Source: Clostridium sp. 1001271st1 H5 (lineage in GTDB: Bacteria; Bacillota; Clostridia; Lachnospirales; Lachnospiraceae). From it: DNA of 64,000 nucleotides. Position 1 is the stretch's first letter, and every line of letters begins with the position of its first letter. The stretch covers positions 62,001 to 126,000 of the forward strand of contig NZ_SPHO01000002.1 of NCBI RefSeq assembly GCF_005845215.1, written 5' to 3'. Below, in pieces: positions 1 through 8,827 of this stretch. Below the pieces are notes generated by a model that had not been told where the DNA came from, did no database searches, and saw nothing but the letters and a program-made list of their open reading frames with translations. Both the position numbers and the translations under genes were made by a program.

Positions 1-1
1 T

Positions 2-424
2 ATCACCGGAACCATTGAGAAGGCAGACGATGACACCCTGACCCTGGCTGCAGACGAGGGAACATTTACATTTAATACCAAGATTGCACAGAAGGTATCC
101 AAGGACGGCATCAAGTCCGGCGTACAGGCCGATGTTACCTATTACGGCGACCTGGAAGATGAGACCGACAAGCCGGTGGCAACCAAAATTGTGACTGAGG
201 ATGCCATGGATTCAGAAGACGCAAAAATCAACACTCTTTCCGGCAAGGTGGCGGAAGTTGGGGCGGACTATGTGGTCATTGATACAACCGACCCTGCAAA
301 CACCCTGTTTACTTTCCTGGGAAAGGAAGGCATGTTTGATAAACTGAAGATAGGGGATACAGCAACCATTATCTACAAGGGAACCCTTACTGACAAGACA
401 ATCACAGCAACCGGCGTGAAGTAA
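2..424 (+). CDS. Repeat-domain protein, 3' end only
   Basis: The reading frame is open from base 2 to the TAA at 422-424, so 140 residues of the C-terminus are visible and the start lies outside the window. Two similar beta-rich units can be seen: one beginning ITGTIEKADDDTLTL and a second beginning LSGKVAEVGADYVVID. Each is followed by a short strand pattern ending in a 'GxxATxxYxGxL' type segment. The composition is acidic and Thr-rich, without Cys, and suits an extracytoplasmic or envelope protein, but no signal peptide can be seen because the start is missing. I do not recognise the family. A strong terminator follows directly, so this is the last gene of its transcript. Confidence 0.75.
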   Translation: MTGTIEKADDDTLTLAADEGTFTFNTKIAQKVSKDGIKSGVQADVTYYGDLEDETDKPVATKIVTEDAMDSEDAKINTLSGKVAEVGADYVVIDTTDPANTLFTFLGKEGMFDKLKIGDTATIIYKGTLTDKTITATGVK

Positions 425-439
425 AGAATATGCGTATGG

Positions 440-483
440 CCGCGGCCACAGACAAATGAAGTCTGTGCCGCGGTTTTTCTTCT
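440..483 (+). terminator. Rho-independent terminator
   Basis: CCGCGG(C)CACAGAC at 440-453 pairs with GTCTGTGCCGCGG at 461-473 around a 7-base loop, and is followed by a T-rich run. It closes the transcript of the partial gene at the window start. Confidence 0.9.
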
Positions 484-524
484 TTATCCCGCCATTTTGC
501 GCGCTCTTTTTTCTTTTAAAAAAA

Positions 525-551
525 TTAGCACTCGACCCTTGACAGTGCTAA
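525..551 (+). promoter_or_regulatory. CIRCE operator (HrcA binding site)
   Basis: TTAGCACTC at 525-533, a 9-base spacer, then CAGTGCTAA at 543-551. This matches the CIRCE consensus TTAGCACTC-N9-GAGTGCTAA with a single mismatch. It overlaps the -35 box of the clpB promoter, which is the position expected for repression by HrcA. CIRCE normally controls groESL and dnaK; here it implies HrcA control of clpB. Confidence 0.92.
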
Positions 552-567
552 CAACATGTGTTATAGT
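539..567 (+). promoter_or_regulatory. clpB promoter
   Basis: TTGACA (539-544), a 17-base spacer and TATAGT (562-567). It is a near-consensus vegetative promoter, and its -35 lies inside the CIRCE element. The leader to the clpB start is about 100 bases. Confidence 0.85.
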
Positions 568-673
568 ACGACTAGAACAAAGATGACAAAGCACAATTCC
601 GTAAGCCCCTGTACCCGGAGGATTCATACAGGCATTCCGGTCAGAAGCGGCAGAGAAGAAAGGGGAATGGGCA

Positions 674-3265
674 ATGAATATTAATAAATTTACTCAGAAG
701 TCAATGGAAGCAGTACAGAACTGTGAGAAGCTGGCGTATGAATATGGAAACCAGCAGATTGATGAGCAGCACCTTCTGTACAGCCTGCTGACCCTGGAGG
801 ACAGCCTGATTCTTAAGCTGATAACCAAGATGGGGATTCAGGGAGATATGTTTTCCAATGAGGCAAAGCAGACAGTGGAACGCCTGCCCAAGGTAAGCGG
901 CGGCGGCCAGCTTTACATCAGCAGCGATTTGAATAAGGTGCTTATCAGCGGCGAGGACGAGGCAAAGGCCATGGGTGACGAGTATGTATCTGTGGAGCAC
1001 CTTTTCCTGTCTCTTTTAAAGCATCCTAATAAGGATATCAAGGCGTTATTCAAGTTATATAACATAACCCGTGAGACATTCCTGCAGGCCCTTTCCACTG
1101 TAAGGGGAAACCAGAGGGTGGTCAGCGATAACCCGGAGGCGACCTATGATACGTTAGCCAAATACGGATATGACCTGGTGGAGCGGGCCAGGGACCAGAA
1201 GCTGGACCCGGTAATTGGGCGTGACAGCGAGATCCGGAATGTCATACGTATCCTGTCCCGTAAGACGAAGAACAATCCGGTGCTTATCGGAGAGCCCGGC
1301 GTGGGTAAGACGGCAGTGGTGGAAGGCCTGGCGCAGCGGATTGTGCGCGGGGATGTTCCGGACGGATTAAAGGATAAGAAGCTGTTTGCCCTGGATATGG
1401 GCGCTCTGGTGGCAGGCGCCAAGTACAGGGGTGAATTTGAGGAACGACTGAAGGCTGTGCTGGAAGAGGTGAAAAAGAGCGACGGACAGATTATCCTGTT
1501 CATTGATGAGCTGCATACCATTGTGGGGGCGGGCAAGACAGAGGGCTCCATGGACGCAGGCAATATGTTAAAGCCCATGCTGGCCAGGGGAGAACTCCAC
1601 TGTATCGGAGCCACAACCCTCAATGAGTACCGCCAGTATATAGAAAAGGATGCGGCGCTGGAGAGAAGGTTCCAGCCGGTGATGGTAGACGAACCAACGG
1701 TAGAGGATACCATATCCATACTGAGGGGGCTTAAGGAGCGCTATGAGGTATTCCATGGGGTGAAGATAACAGACTCTGCACTGGTCAGCGCGGCCACATT
1801 GTCCGACCGGTATATTACCGACCGTTTCCTGCCGGATAAGGCCATTGACCTGGTGGATGAAGCCTGCGCCATGATTAAGACTGAGATGGATACCATGCCT
1901 GCTGAGCTGGATGAAATGTCCAGGAAAATCATGCAGATGGAGATAGAAGAGGCAGCCCTCAAAAAGGAAACTGACCGCCTGAGCCAGGACCGCCTGGCGG
2001 ACCTCCAGAAGGAGCTGGCTGAGCTTCACGATGAATTTGCATCCAAGAAGGCCCAGTGGGAGAATGAGAAGGCCAGCGTGGACCGTCTCTCCGCCCTCAG
2101 GGAGGAGATAGAGGGTGTGAACCGGGAGATTCAGGACGCACAGCAGAAGTATGACCTGAATAAGGCTGCGGAGCTGCAGTACGGCAGGCTGCCGGAGCTT
2201 CAGAAGGAACTGCAGGCAGAAGAGGAGCGGATTCGGAATGAGGATTTGAGCCTTGTGAGGGAGAGCGTGACAGAGGATGAGATTGCAAGAATCGTATCCA
2301 AATGGACGGGAATCCCGGTTGCCAAGCTGACAGAGAGCGAAAGAAGCAAGACACTGCATCTGGATGAGGTTCTGCACAAACGTGTGGTTGGCCAGGACGA
2401 GGGCGTACAGCTGGTGACCCAGTCCATCATCCGTTCCAAGGCAGGCATCAAGGACCCCACCAAGCCCATTGGTTCCTTCCTGTTCCTGGGCCCCACGGGC
2501 GTAGGTAAGACGGAGCTTGCCAAGGCCCTGGCAGAGGCATTGTTTGATGACGAGTCCAATATGGTGCGTATTGATATGAGCGAGTACATGGAGAAACACT
2601 CTGTGTCGCGTCTCATCGGAGCGCCTCCGGGATACGTTGGGTATGACGAGGGCGGACAGCTGACAGAGGCAGTGCGCCGCAAACCCTATAGCGTGGTATT
2701 GTTCGACGAAGTGGAAAAGGCCCACCCGGATGTGTTCAATGTGCTCCTGCAGGTACTGGATGACGGACGTATCACGGATTCCCAGGGCAGGACCGTGGAT
2801 TTTAAGAATACCATCATCATACTGACCTCCAACATCGGCTCCCAGTATCTGCTGGAAGGGATTGATGAGAACGGGAACATCCGTCCGGAGGTGGAAAACG
2901 CTGTGATGAATGAGCTTCGCGCCCATTTCAGGCCGGAGTTCTTAAACCGGCTGGACGAGACCATACTCTTTAAGCCGCTGACCAGGGAGGATATCGGAAG
3001 AATTGTGGAGCTTTGTGTGGCGGACCTGAATAAACGTCTGGCAGACAGGGAGCTGACCATAGAGCTGACAGCGGGGGCCAGGGAATTTGTTACGGATAAG
3101 GGATACGACCCTGCGTACGGCGCCCGTCCCCTGAAGCGTTATCTCCAGAAGAACGTGGAGACCCTGGCGGCAAGAATCATATTGGGCGATGGAGTCCGGG
3201 AGGGAAGCACCATTGTTATAGATGTGGATGAGGACAGGACCAGACTCATCGCATATGTGGAATAA
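674..3265 (+). CDS. clpB: ATP-dependent disaggregase ClpB
   Basis: Hsp100 chaperone that extracts polypeptides from aggregates together with DnaK. At 863 aa it has the usual ClpB length. An N-terminal Clp-N domain (about 1-145) is followed by AAA-1 with Walker A GEPGVGKT at residues 206-213 and [12 protein letters not shown], then a long charged coiled-coil middle domain (about 410-520) that separates ClpB from ClpC/ClpA. AAA-2 has Walker A GPTGVGKT at 606-613, followed by a C-terminal Clp domain. No ClpP-binding IGF loop was noticed. The start ATG at 674 follows AAAGGGG. It is transcribed alone between two strong terminators, and the CIRCE element shows heat-shock control by HrcA. Identity is secure. 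Confidence 0.98.
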   Translation: MNINKFTQKSMEAVQNCEKLAYEYGNQQIDEQHLLYSLLTLEDSLILKLITKMGIQGDMFSNEAKQTVERLPKVSGGGQLYISSDLNKVLISGEDEAKAMGDEYVSVEHLFLSLLKHPNKDIKALFKLYNITRETFLQALSTVRGNQRVVSDNPEATYDTLAKYGYDLVERARDQKLDPVIGRDSEIRNVIRILSRKTKNNPVLIGEPGVGKTAVVEGLAQRIVRGDVPDGLKDKKLFALDMGALVAGAKYRGEFEERLKAVLEEVKKSDGQIILFIDELHTIVGAGKTEGSMDAGNMLKPMLARGELHCIGATTLNEYRQYIEKDAALERRFQPVMVDEPTVEDTISILRGLKERYEVFHGVKITDSALVSAATLSDRYITDRFLPDKAIDLVDEACAMIKTEMDTMPAELDEMSRKIMQMEIEEAALKKETDRLSQDRLADLQKELAELHDEFASKKAQWENEKASVDRLSALREEIEGVNREIQDAQQKYDLNKAAELQYGRLPELQKELQAEEERIRNEDLSLVRESVTEDEIARIVSKWTGIPVAKLTESERSKTLHLDEVLHKRVVGQDEGVQLVTQSIIRSKAGIKDPTKPIGSFLFLGPTGVGKTELAKALAEALFDDESNMVRIDMSEYMEKHSVSRLIGAPPGYVGYDEGGQLTEAVRRKPYSVVLFDEVEKAHPDVFNVLLQVLDDGRITDSQGRTVDFKNTIIILTSNIGSQYLLEGIDENGNIRPEVENAVMNELRAHFRPEFLNRLDETILFKPLTREDIGRIVELCVADLNKRLADRELTIELTAGAREFVTDKGYDPAYGARPLKRYLQKNVETLAARIILGDGVREGSTIVIDVDEDRTRLIAYVE

Positions 3266-3307
3266 TTCTGGATATTTTAGATAAAGACAGAGTGATGATA
3301 GAGGAGA

Positions 3308-3348
3308 GGGCAGGAATCTGTGCGGACAGATTCCTGCCCCTGTTTTTT
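3308..3348 (+). terminator. clpB terminator
   Basis: A 14-bp perfect stem (3308-3321 with 3326-3339, loop GCGG) followed by CTGTTTTTT. Confidence 0.93.
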
Positions 3349-3452
3349 CCATAAAATAGGAAGCATTTTTCAGAATACTTCTAATATAGAAATATAATTC
3401 AATCAACTTTTGGCACTGACGAAAAAAGTAGGGAAAATACCCTAATTTAATG

Positions 3453-3481
3453 TTGAAAACGTTACTTGCAGGTGATATAAT
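3453..3481 (+). promoter_or_regulatory. Promoter of the DUF4250 gene
   Basis: TTGAAA (3453-3458), 17 bases, TATAAT (3476-3481). It lies about 105 bases upstream of the GTG start at 3586. An AAAAAAGTAGGGAAAATACCC word sits just upstream at 3423-3442 and recurs in variant form near 40570. Confidence 0.75.
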
Positions 3482-3585
3482 CGTTTCTGCTGAAGGCTGG
3501 CGTACCTATAGCCGGAATAGGACTAGATATAGGGTATTTAATATTAACTGAATCAATATGAGGTAATAGAAAGCAGGTATAAATT

Positions 3586-3765
3586 GTGAGTACCATTCCG
3601 AAAGACCCAGTTATTTTGCTGAGTTATGTAAACACACAGCTCCGTGACAATTATAGTTCTCTGGACGAGATGTGCCAGGCATTGGATGCGGATAAGTCCA
3701 GGATTATATCTGTGCTGTCTGGTATTGGCTACCAATATGAGCCGGCTCAGAACAGCTTCCGCTGA
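3586..3765 (+). CDS. DUF4250 domain protein, 59 aa
   Basis: A short gene starting with GTG that encodes 59 residues. It contains 'PKDPVILLSYVNTQLRD' followed by SLDEMCQALDADKSRI and a C-terminal 'GIGYQYEPAQNSF'. That layout is the DUF4250 pattern as I recall it (P-x-DP-x-LLS-x-VN-x-LRD ... GY-x-Y-x-N-x-F), a small protein widespread in Clostridia and of unknown function. The central part looks like a helix-turn-helix-sized helical bundle. It has its own promoter and a hairpin downstream, so it is probably monocistronic. The start is a GTG with AGCAGG ten bases upstream, a moderate ribosome binding site. Confidence 0.85.
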   Translation: MSTIPKDPVILLSYVNTQLRDNYSSLDEMCQALDADKSRIISVLSGIGYQYEPAQNSFR

Positions 3766-3790
3766 TAAAATCATATATAAATGTTTTGTG

Positions 3791-3829
3791 GCCGGCTTTG
3801 TCTGACTTATATCAGATAAAGCCGGCTTT
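3791..3829 (+). terminator. Probable terminator after the DUF4250 gene
   Basis: GCCGGCTTTGTCTGA (3791-3805) pairs with TCAGATAAAGCCGGC (3812-3826, one mismatch). The T tail is short (TTT), so termination may be partial and allow read-through into the pilus genes, for which no clear separate promoter is visible. Confidence 0.65.
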
Positions 3830-3865
3830 GTACATATGAAACCGTTATGGAAAGGGGGAAGAGCC

Positions 3866-5056
3866 ATGCCGCGTTACAGATATAAGGCGAAAAGTGAAGA
3901 TGGCAGAGTTCACTGTGGAACCAAGGAAGCAGACAACGGCAGGGCTCTTTTCGTTATGCTTAAATCCCAGGGACTCTATTGCTATGAGTACAGTTCCCGG
4001 GAGCGTACACCTGCGGTGCGTCCTGCGAAGCTGAACCAGAGACAACTCCCCTTGCTGTGCCGGCAGATAGCAGCCATGCTGACAGCGGGAGTGCCGCTGT
4101 CCCGGGCTCTGGAAGTGAGCGCCGGGTCTGCCGGGGACAAGACTCTTAAGGTAACCCTGGCCGGACTCAGGGAGAGCATCCACAAGGGACGTACCTTGTC
4201 AGAGGCCATGGAGGAGATGAAGGGAGTATTTCCCAACCTGCTGGTTTATATGATGCGCACAGGCGAGTCCAGCGGAAGACTGGATGAGCTGCTTCACAAG
4301 ATGGCGGAGTACTACGGCCGGGAGGAAGAGTTAAATGGCAAGGTGCGTGCAGCCATGACCTATCCCATTATATTGTTCTCCATTACCGTGATGGCGGCAG
4401 TATTCATGCTGACCATGGTCCTTCCTCAGTTTGCCTCCATGCTGCAGGAGCAGGAACTTCCCTGGATTACCCGGATGATGATGAGGCTCAGCTTCAGCCT
4501 CCGCAGCCGCGGGTTCCTTTACATCATACTTATTCTGGTACTGATGGCCCTGTTCAAGGGGATTCTGAAATGTCCTTCCGTCCGGCTGCAGGCAGACCGG
4601 GCTGTACTGTATACCCCAATCATAGGAAAACTTTTAAGAACCGTATATACATCCCGTTTTGCATCTGCCTTTGCCGTGCTCTACGGAGGCGGAATAGGAA
4701 TTCTGGATGCAATGCATACGGTAGGGCGGGTAATGGGAAATTCATATGTGGAGAAGGGGCTGGCCCAGGCAGCGGAGAGCTTAAAAGGCGGCGTGATGCT
4801 GTCGCAGGCATTGGAGGAACTGAATCTGTTCCAGCCTGTGCTTATTTCCATGGTGGCAGCGGGTGAGGAATCCGGTGCATTGGATATGGTGCTGGAGGAT
4901 GCGGGGAGTTTTTATGAAAAGGAGGCTGCCAGGGCGGTCAATCAGATGATTGCTCTGCTGGAGCCGGCCATGATTCTCATACTGGCCATGGTGGTGGGAA
5001 GTGTGGTCATGGCCATCATGATGCCTGTATTTAACATGTACTCGTCGATGCTGTAA
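3866..5056 (+). CDS. pilC: Type IV pilus / type II secretion inner-membrane protein PilC/GspF
   Basis: Polytopic platform protein of the pilus assembly machine. The protein is 396 aa with two T2SSF domains (about 60-185 and 265-390). Each carries the repeated pattern 'GxxLSxAL/MEE...F...L..M...GE.SG.LD' (GESSGRLDELL and GEESGALDMVL), and membrane spans follow each copy. I chose ATG 3866 (MPRYRYKAK), which has AAAGGGGGAAG upstream; an in-frame ATG at 3836 has no ribosome binding site and adds an unusual N-terminus. It is the first gene of the pilus operon and is followed after 10 bases by the PilM-PilN fusion. Confidence 0.93.
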   Translation: MPRYRYKAKSEDGRVHCGTKEADNGRALFVMLKSQGLYCYEYSSRERTPAVRPAKLNQRQLPLLCRQIAAMLTAGVPLSRALEVSAGSAGDKTLKVTLAGLRESIHKGRTLSEAMEEMKGVFPNLLVYMMRTGESSGRLDELLHKMAEYYGREEELNGKVRAAMTYPIILFSITVMAAVFMLTMVLPQFASMLQEQELPWITRMMMRLSFSLRSRGFLYIILILVLMALFKGILKCPSVRLQADRAVLYTPIIGKLLRTVYTSRFASAFAVLYGGGIGILDAMHTVGRVMGNSYVEKGLAQAAESLKGGVMLSQALEELNLFQPVLISMVAAGEESGALDMVLEDAGSFYEKEAARAVNQMIALLEPAMILILAMVVGSVVMAIMMPVFNMYSSML

Positions 5057-5066
5057 GAGGTAGAAA

Positions 5067-6518
5067 ATGAAATATTACATATGTTTGGAAGAGGACAGGA
5101 TATGGTATGTCCGCGGCCGGTTTAAACGGTGTCACGGTTCCGGCAGCCACCGCCGCCTGGAGATAATGGATTGGGAATTCGTGGAGCCGGTGCCCGATGT
5201 GGCATCGGCCCTGGCGTGTCTGGCTGAAAAACACGGTATGGAGGGAAAACGTGTCAGTCTGGTAGTGGGACAGGATGTAAAGATGATGGGGCTCACCGTT
5301 CCAAAGGCAGGAAAGAATGCCATGAAAAGGATGGCGGTCAATGAGCTGTCCATGCTGGATGCAGGCTTTGGGGACCATGCAGCGGCCCTGGACCTGGGAG
5401 CGAAAAGCGGCAGGACAATGGTTGCGGTTACCGCATATTACATGGAACAGCGCAGCCTGAATGCATATAAGAAAGCCCTGGAGAACGGGAAAATGATATG
5501 CGGCAGGGTCCTGGTCCTGCCTGACTGCATGGCCCTTATGGCCAGGGAGCTGTGGAAGGAAGAACGGATTCTTCTGGTGGATGTGGGCCAGGGAGGCATG
5601 GGATTTTATGTGCTGTCAGGCGGACATTGTCTGGCGTGCCGAATGACGGGCCTGAAGGCCGGCTGTTTTATACGGGAGGGAGCAATGGACCTGCTCTATG
5701 AGGAGATGGCGGAGCAGGTTGAAGGCCTGATACAGGAGTGCAGCGCGGCTGCAGGTGTTCCTGCCCCGGATTGTATGGTAATCATGTCCTGCTGTCTTCC
5801 TGATGCAGAGTCTGCAGCAGGATACATGTCCCAAAGACTGAAGATACCCTGCTGTGTCAGGATGCCGGAACCAGTGGATGCCGCATGCCTGGCGGCCTGC
5901 GTGGCCGGTTCGCTGGAAGGCAGGAGAAAGGCGCTGGAACTGGAAGAACAGGTATATGGGGATGGTGAGAATTCTGCTCTGAGCCATGGAGTGTTCATGA
6001 CCAGGGGCTGGGCACTGTTCCTGCTTGTGAACGGGCTGGCTGCGGCAGGGCTGTCTCTTCACGCTGCCTGGCTGGACCGGTCGGCAGGTAAGGAGCTGGC
6101 CCGGAGGGAGCTTGCCATGGAAGGAACAGAGTACAGGGCCCGTTTCCGTGAAGCCCTGCAGATGGAAGAGAAAATAGGAGAAATGTCGGATTACAGCAAT
6201 AGGTCCCAGGCGGTGAAGACATTGCTGGCCGGGAAGAATCTGCTGGGTATGGATGGATTCAGGGCATTTACCGAAGCAATGGAGCCGGGTATGAGGATTG
6301 AATCCATTACCTTTGACGGGGTATATCTTGAGATGGTGGTGTCCATGGAACATGCCGGGGATGTACCGGTCTACGTAGAGAAGGTGGAGCATTCCGGGGT
6401 TTTCGGACAGGTAGGACACAGTCTGTGGGAAAAGAGGGAAGAGGACAGGGAAACGGAGCGTGTATATGCAACCGTTTATGGGTCCCTGGGAACAGGAGGA
6501 CAAGATGAAGCTCAGTAG
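5067..6518 (+). CDS. PilM-PilN fusion-like pilus assembly protein
   Basis: A 483-aa protein. The N-terminal part (about 1-290) resembles the actin-like fold of PilM (the GspL cytoplasmic domain), with ILLVDVGQGG at about 168-177 as the phosphate-loop-like strand. A single hydrophobic segment spans about 311-335. The periplasm-equivalent tail has a coiled-coil start and an alpha/beta end, as in PilN. PilM and PilN are usually separate genes; a GspL-like single chain occurs in type II secretion and in some monoderm systems. The next gene, PilO-like, overlaps it by 14 bases, as expected for the PilMNO order. Divergence is high, so the assignment rests on context as much as on sequence. Confidence 0.75.
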   Translation: MKYYICLEEDRIWYVRGRFKRCHGSGSHRRLEIMDWEFVEPVPDVASALACLAEKHGMEGKRVSLVVGQDVKMMGLTVPKAGKNAMKRMAVNELSMLDAGFGDHAAALDLGAKSGRTMVAVTAYYMEQRSLNAYKKALENGKMICGRVLVLPDCMALMARELWKEERILLVDVGQGGMGFYVLSGGHCLACRMTGLKAGCFIREGAMDLLYEEMAEQVEGLIQECSAAAGVPAPDCMVIMSCCLPDAESAAGYMSQRLKIPCCVRMPEPVDAACLAACVAGSLEGRRKALELEEQVYGDGENSALSHGVFMTRGWALFLLVNGLAAAGLSLHAAWLDRSAGKELARRELAMEGTEYRARFREALQMEEKIGEMSDYSNRSQAVKTLLAGKNLLGMDGFRAFTEAMEPGMRIESITFDGVYLEMVVSMEHAGDVPVYVEKVEHSGVFGQVGHSLWEKREEDRETERVYATVYGSLGTGGQDEAQ

Positions 6519-7158
6519 CAGGGAGCGTTTTCTCATCGGGACATTGCTTACCATTATCCTATGGACCGCGGCGCTGGAGGTATTTATCTGGCCGGGCCGT
6601 TCAGGATATGAGACATCCAGGGAGCAGATGGAGAGCCAGAGACATGAAAAGGAAGAGATGGAGTTTTACCTGAACCACTATGAGGAGTTGGAACAAACCT
6701 TAAACAAGTGGGAGGCTTTGAGGAATAAAGAGGATTTCTTTTACCGGGATATTGACGACACATTCATGGACAGGAACCTGCAGGCTATGGCGGACAGGGC
6801 AGGGGTAAGTATATGCCGTATGAGTATAGGCGAGGCTGTTCCGGTAGAATTATCCTATGATATGGAGGAAAATGGAACGGAGGACAAGGAGAAGAGCGAA
6901 ACCAAGGAGAAGAGCGAAAACGGGGACGGTCCGGCAGGCGGGGTGGTAAAGGAATCAGTTATTACCATGGAGATAGAATGTCCGGATGCCCAGGGCGTGA
7001 TGGCATTTTCAGATGAAATATACAGGGAGCAGAAAAGTCTCCTGGTAACTTTTATGGATACAGGAGCTGTGTATGAAAGTGCGGAAGACGGCCGGGAGGT
7101 GTATCAGGGAATGAAGGGAATCGTGGAGGTCAGATATTATTATGAAGAAATCAGATAG
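6505..7158 (+). CDS. PilO-like pilus assembly protein
   Basis: A 217-aa bitopic protein: one N-terminal membrane span (FLIGTLLTIILWTAALEVFIW, about 9-29), then a coiled coil (about 35-75) and an alpha/beta C-terminal domain. This is the PilO/GspM layout. ATG 6505 follows CAGGAGGACAAG inside the end of the PilM-PilN gene, so translation is probably coupled. A charged linker rich in Glu and Lys (KEKSETKEKSENGD) interrupts the C-terminal domain. The function, aligning PilC and the minor pilins, is inferred from the family. Confidence 0.75.
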   Translation: MKLSSRERFLIGTLLTIILWTAALEVFIWPGRSGYETSREQMESQRHEKEEMEFYLNHYEELEQTLNKWEALRNKEDFFYRDIDDTFMDRNLQAMADRAGVSICRMSIGEAVPVELSYDMEENGTEDKEKSETKEKSENGDGPAGGVVKESVITMEIECPDAQGVMAFSDEIYREQKSLLVTFMDTGAVYESAEDGREVYQGMKGIVEVRYYYEEIR

Positions 7159-7504
7159 CAGGTCATCCAGGGGAGGATTTACGCTGATTGAGGTAGTGGT
7201 GTCAACTGCCCTCCTGGCAGTAGTCTGTACCGGGTTTCTGATGATGACAGCTGCAAATACCAGCCAGCTGTCCGGGGAACAGAGTCTGGAACGGTCCAAT
7301 TATGACCTCAGCGCCAGGGCCGGCGTCGGGGAAGGCGACCCTACCGGAGAGACCATTGCGGTGGAGTTCAGCTTGGAGGAAAAGGATGGGGACACAGAGT
7401 ATGGGTATACGGAGAATCTGGCTCAGGAAATATTTGAACAGTACGAAATCTTTGAGTCAGAGGAAGATACAGGCAACCATATGACATTTTACAGGCACAG
7501 ATAA
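7142..7504 (+). CDS. Type IV pilin-like protein (minor pseudopilin)
   Basis: A 120-aa prepilin. Its basic leader ends in RGG, then FTLIEVVVSTALLAVVCTGFL follows with the conserved Glu at +5, the classical class III signal peptide cut by PilD. The leader is about 12 residues. The globular part is short and acidic, so it is probably a minor pilin (GspI-like by its position before a GspJ-like protein). The start overlaps the PilO gene by 17 bases; GGAGGT lies 11 bases upstream. Confidence 0.85.
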   Translation: MKKSDSRSSRGGFTLIEVVVSTALLAVVCTGFLMMTAANTSQLSGEQSLERSNYDLSARAGVGEGDPTGETIAVEFSLEEKDGDTEYGYTENLAQEIFEQYEIFESEEDTGNHMTFYRHR

Positions 7505-7517
7505 GGGTGGACAGGAT

Positions 7518-8054
7518 ATGGCCGCAGGAGGCAGAGCAGGAAAGAACAACCGTGGATTTACCTTGATAGAGACAGTGGCGGCATTGTCCATAGCAGCTGT
7601 TCTGGCTGTATTTATATCCGGTTTCATCCATCCTCAGATGAAGCTGTATTATGAGTTGGACCGGCTGTCCCAGGCAAAAGCCATGTGCAGCCAGGCCTAC
7701 CGGGATTTGGAGGAAAAGCTGAGATACGGCTACGTGTTTTACTGCGATTACCGGGATACGGGCGCAGTATCCTATTATGTAAGGAACAGACAGGAGATTC
7801 CGGAGCTGACGGAGGCGGGTGAGTCATATTATGAGGAGCTGCCTCCGGTGGAGGACTGGCCAAGTATCTCTGCGGCCAAACTGGATGTAACGGAAATGGG
7901 CGGTATGGAATTGGAGCTGGATTTTAGCGGTACAAAGAATACACAGGCCAAAGTGTGCATAAAGGTGAAGAAGGACGGGGATGTAATATATGAACAGGAG
8001 GCAGTGATTGAATCCATGTATGGTTATACCATGGATGGGGAAGGCGGGACGTGA
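7518..8054 (+). CDS. Type IV pilin-like protein (GspJ-like minor pilin)
   Basis: A 178-aa prepilin with leader ...KNNRG cut before FTLIETVAALSIAAVLAVFISG, with Glu at +5. The C-terminal part is beta-rich with many Tyr. Length and gene order (between a small minor pilin and a GspK-like protein) suit the J component of the tip complex. The stop codon overlaps the next start. Confidence 0.85.
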   Translation: MAAGGRAGKNNRGFTLIETVAALSIAAVLAVFISGFIHPQMKLYYELDRLSQAKAMCSQAYRDLEEKLRYGYVFYCDYRDTGAVSYYVRNRQEIPELTEAGESYYEELPPVEDWPSISAAKLDVTEMGGMELELDFSGTKNTQAKVCIKVKKDGDVIYEQEAVIESMYGYTMDGEGGT

Positions 8055-8800
8055 TGGGCAGGGGAAGAACAGAAAGAGGATACAGCAGATATACCCGTGG
8101 AAGCAGCATGATATATGTGGTCCTCCTCATGACGCTGCTGTCCGTGCTGTCCTGCGGATACATGGCGGTTTCACGGCACAATATGCAGGCTGCCCTGGAC
8201 AGCAGGCGCTATATGGAAGCCCAGCTCTCTGCCAAGACCATTCACCGTTCATTCTGCGAGGCGGTAAGCAGCGGTGATTCCACGGCCATGAACCTGGTCT
8301 GGCAGAGTTTCCAGGAAGACTGCGACAGGGTAAGGGAAGAATTTGATGCAATGATGGATGAGGAAGAGGAAAATGAGGGGGAGGAAGCAGACGGGCGGGA
8401 GCTTGAAGCAGAAGCGTCCGAACCTGGGGAGGATGTGGCTGGGGAAGAAGAAACCCGTTGGGAACGGTATTTGTACCATGCGCTGGGAAACAGGGACTAT
8501 GTGGTCCGTGGAAGAGGCTCTTCCGGGGATTCCGGTATAATGGATGACTCTGCGGCAGAGGTTCCCACGGAAATTGAAATTACATTGACAGCATATCCCC
8601 TTAAATCCCTTGCAACGGTCCGCACCGTAGTGGAAAGCAGCGGTTACCATTTCTCCATGATGGCGGACATTGTATTTGATGACCGGGACGGCTCGGTCAT
8701 GATTATCCGCAAACCCTACCGTTCCAGCGGCGGGGGCGGCCCGGATGTAAAGGTATATCTGAACGGAAACGGAGTGTACCGTTATTATGAGGGCAGCTGA
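8054..8800 (+). CDS. PilX/GspK-like minor pilin
   Basis: A 248-aa protein with a basic N-terminus, then GSSMIYVVLLMTLLSVLSCGY: one hydrophobic segment after Gly, but without the FTLxE signature. GspK and PilX members also lack Glu5, which matches its place as the last minor pilin. The middle carries a long acidic stretch (about 95-130, mostly Glu and Asp). ATG 8054 overlaps the previous stop in GTGATG; a GTG at 8051 is also possible. It converges with the prepilin peptidase 27 bases downstream, with no clear terminator between them. Confidence 0.7.
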   Translation: MGRGRTERGYSRYTRGSSMIYVVLLMTLLSVLSCGYMAVSRHNMQAALDSRRYMEAQLSAKTIHRSFCEAVSSGDSTAMNLVWQSFQEDCDRVREEFDAMMDEEEENEGEEADGRELEAEASEPGEDVAGEEETRWERYLYHALGNRDYVVRGRGSSGDSGIMDDSAAEVPTEIEITLTAYPLKSLATVRTVVESSGYHFSMMADIVFDDRDGSVMIIRKPYRSSGGGGPDVKVYLNGNGVYRYYEGS

Positions 8801-8827
8801 CCCTGAAACGCAGACACACGGCAGCCA

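Noticed and set aside
1568..2926. Long open frame (452 codons) on the minus strand inside clpB
   Set aside because: It is a shadow of the biased codon use of clpB. It has no ribosome binding site, no recognisable domain, and the plus-strand gene is certain.
3454..3467. CcpA (cre) site TGAAAACGTTACTT over the DUF4250 promoter
   Set aside because: The left half fits the consensus, but the last three positions do not.
3349..3585. c-di-GMP riboswitch upstream of the pilus locus
   Set aside because: I looked for the conserved elements because such switches often precede clostridial pilus genes. None of the core sequences is present.
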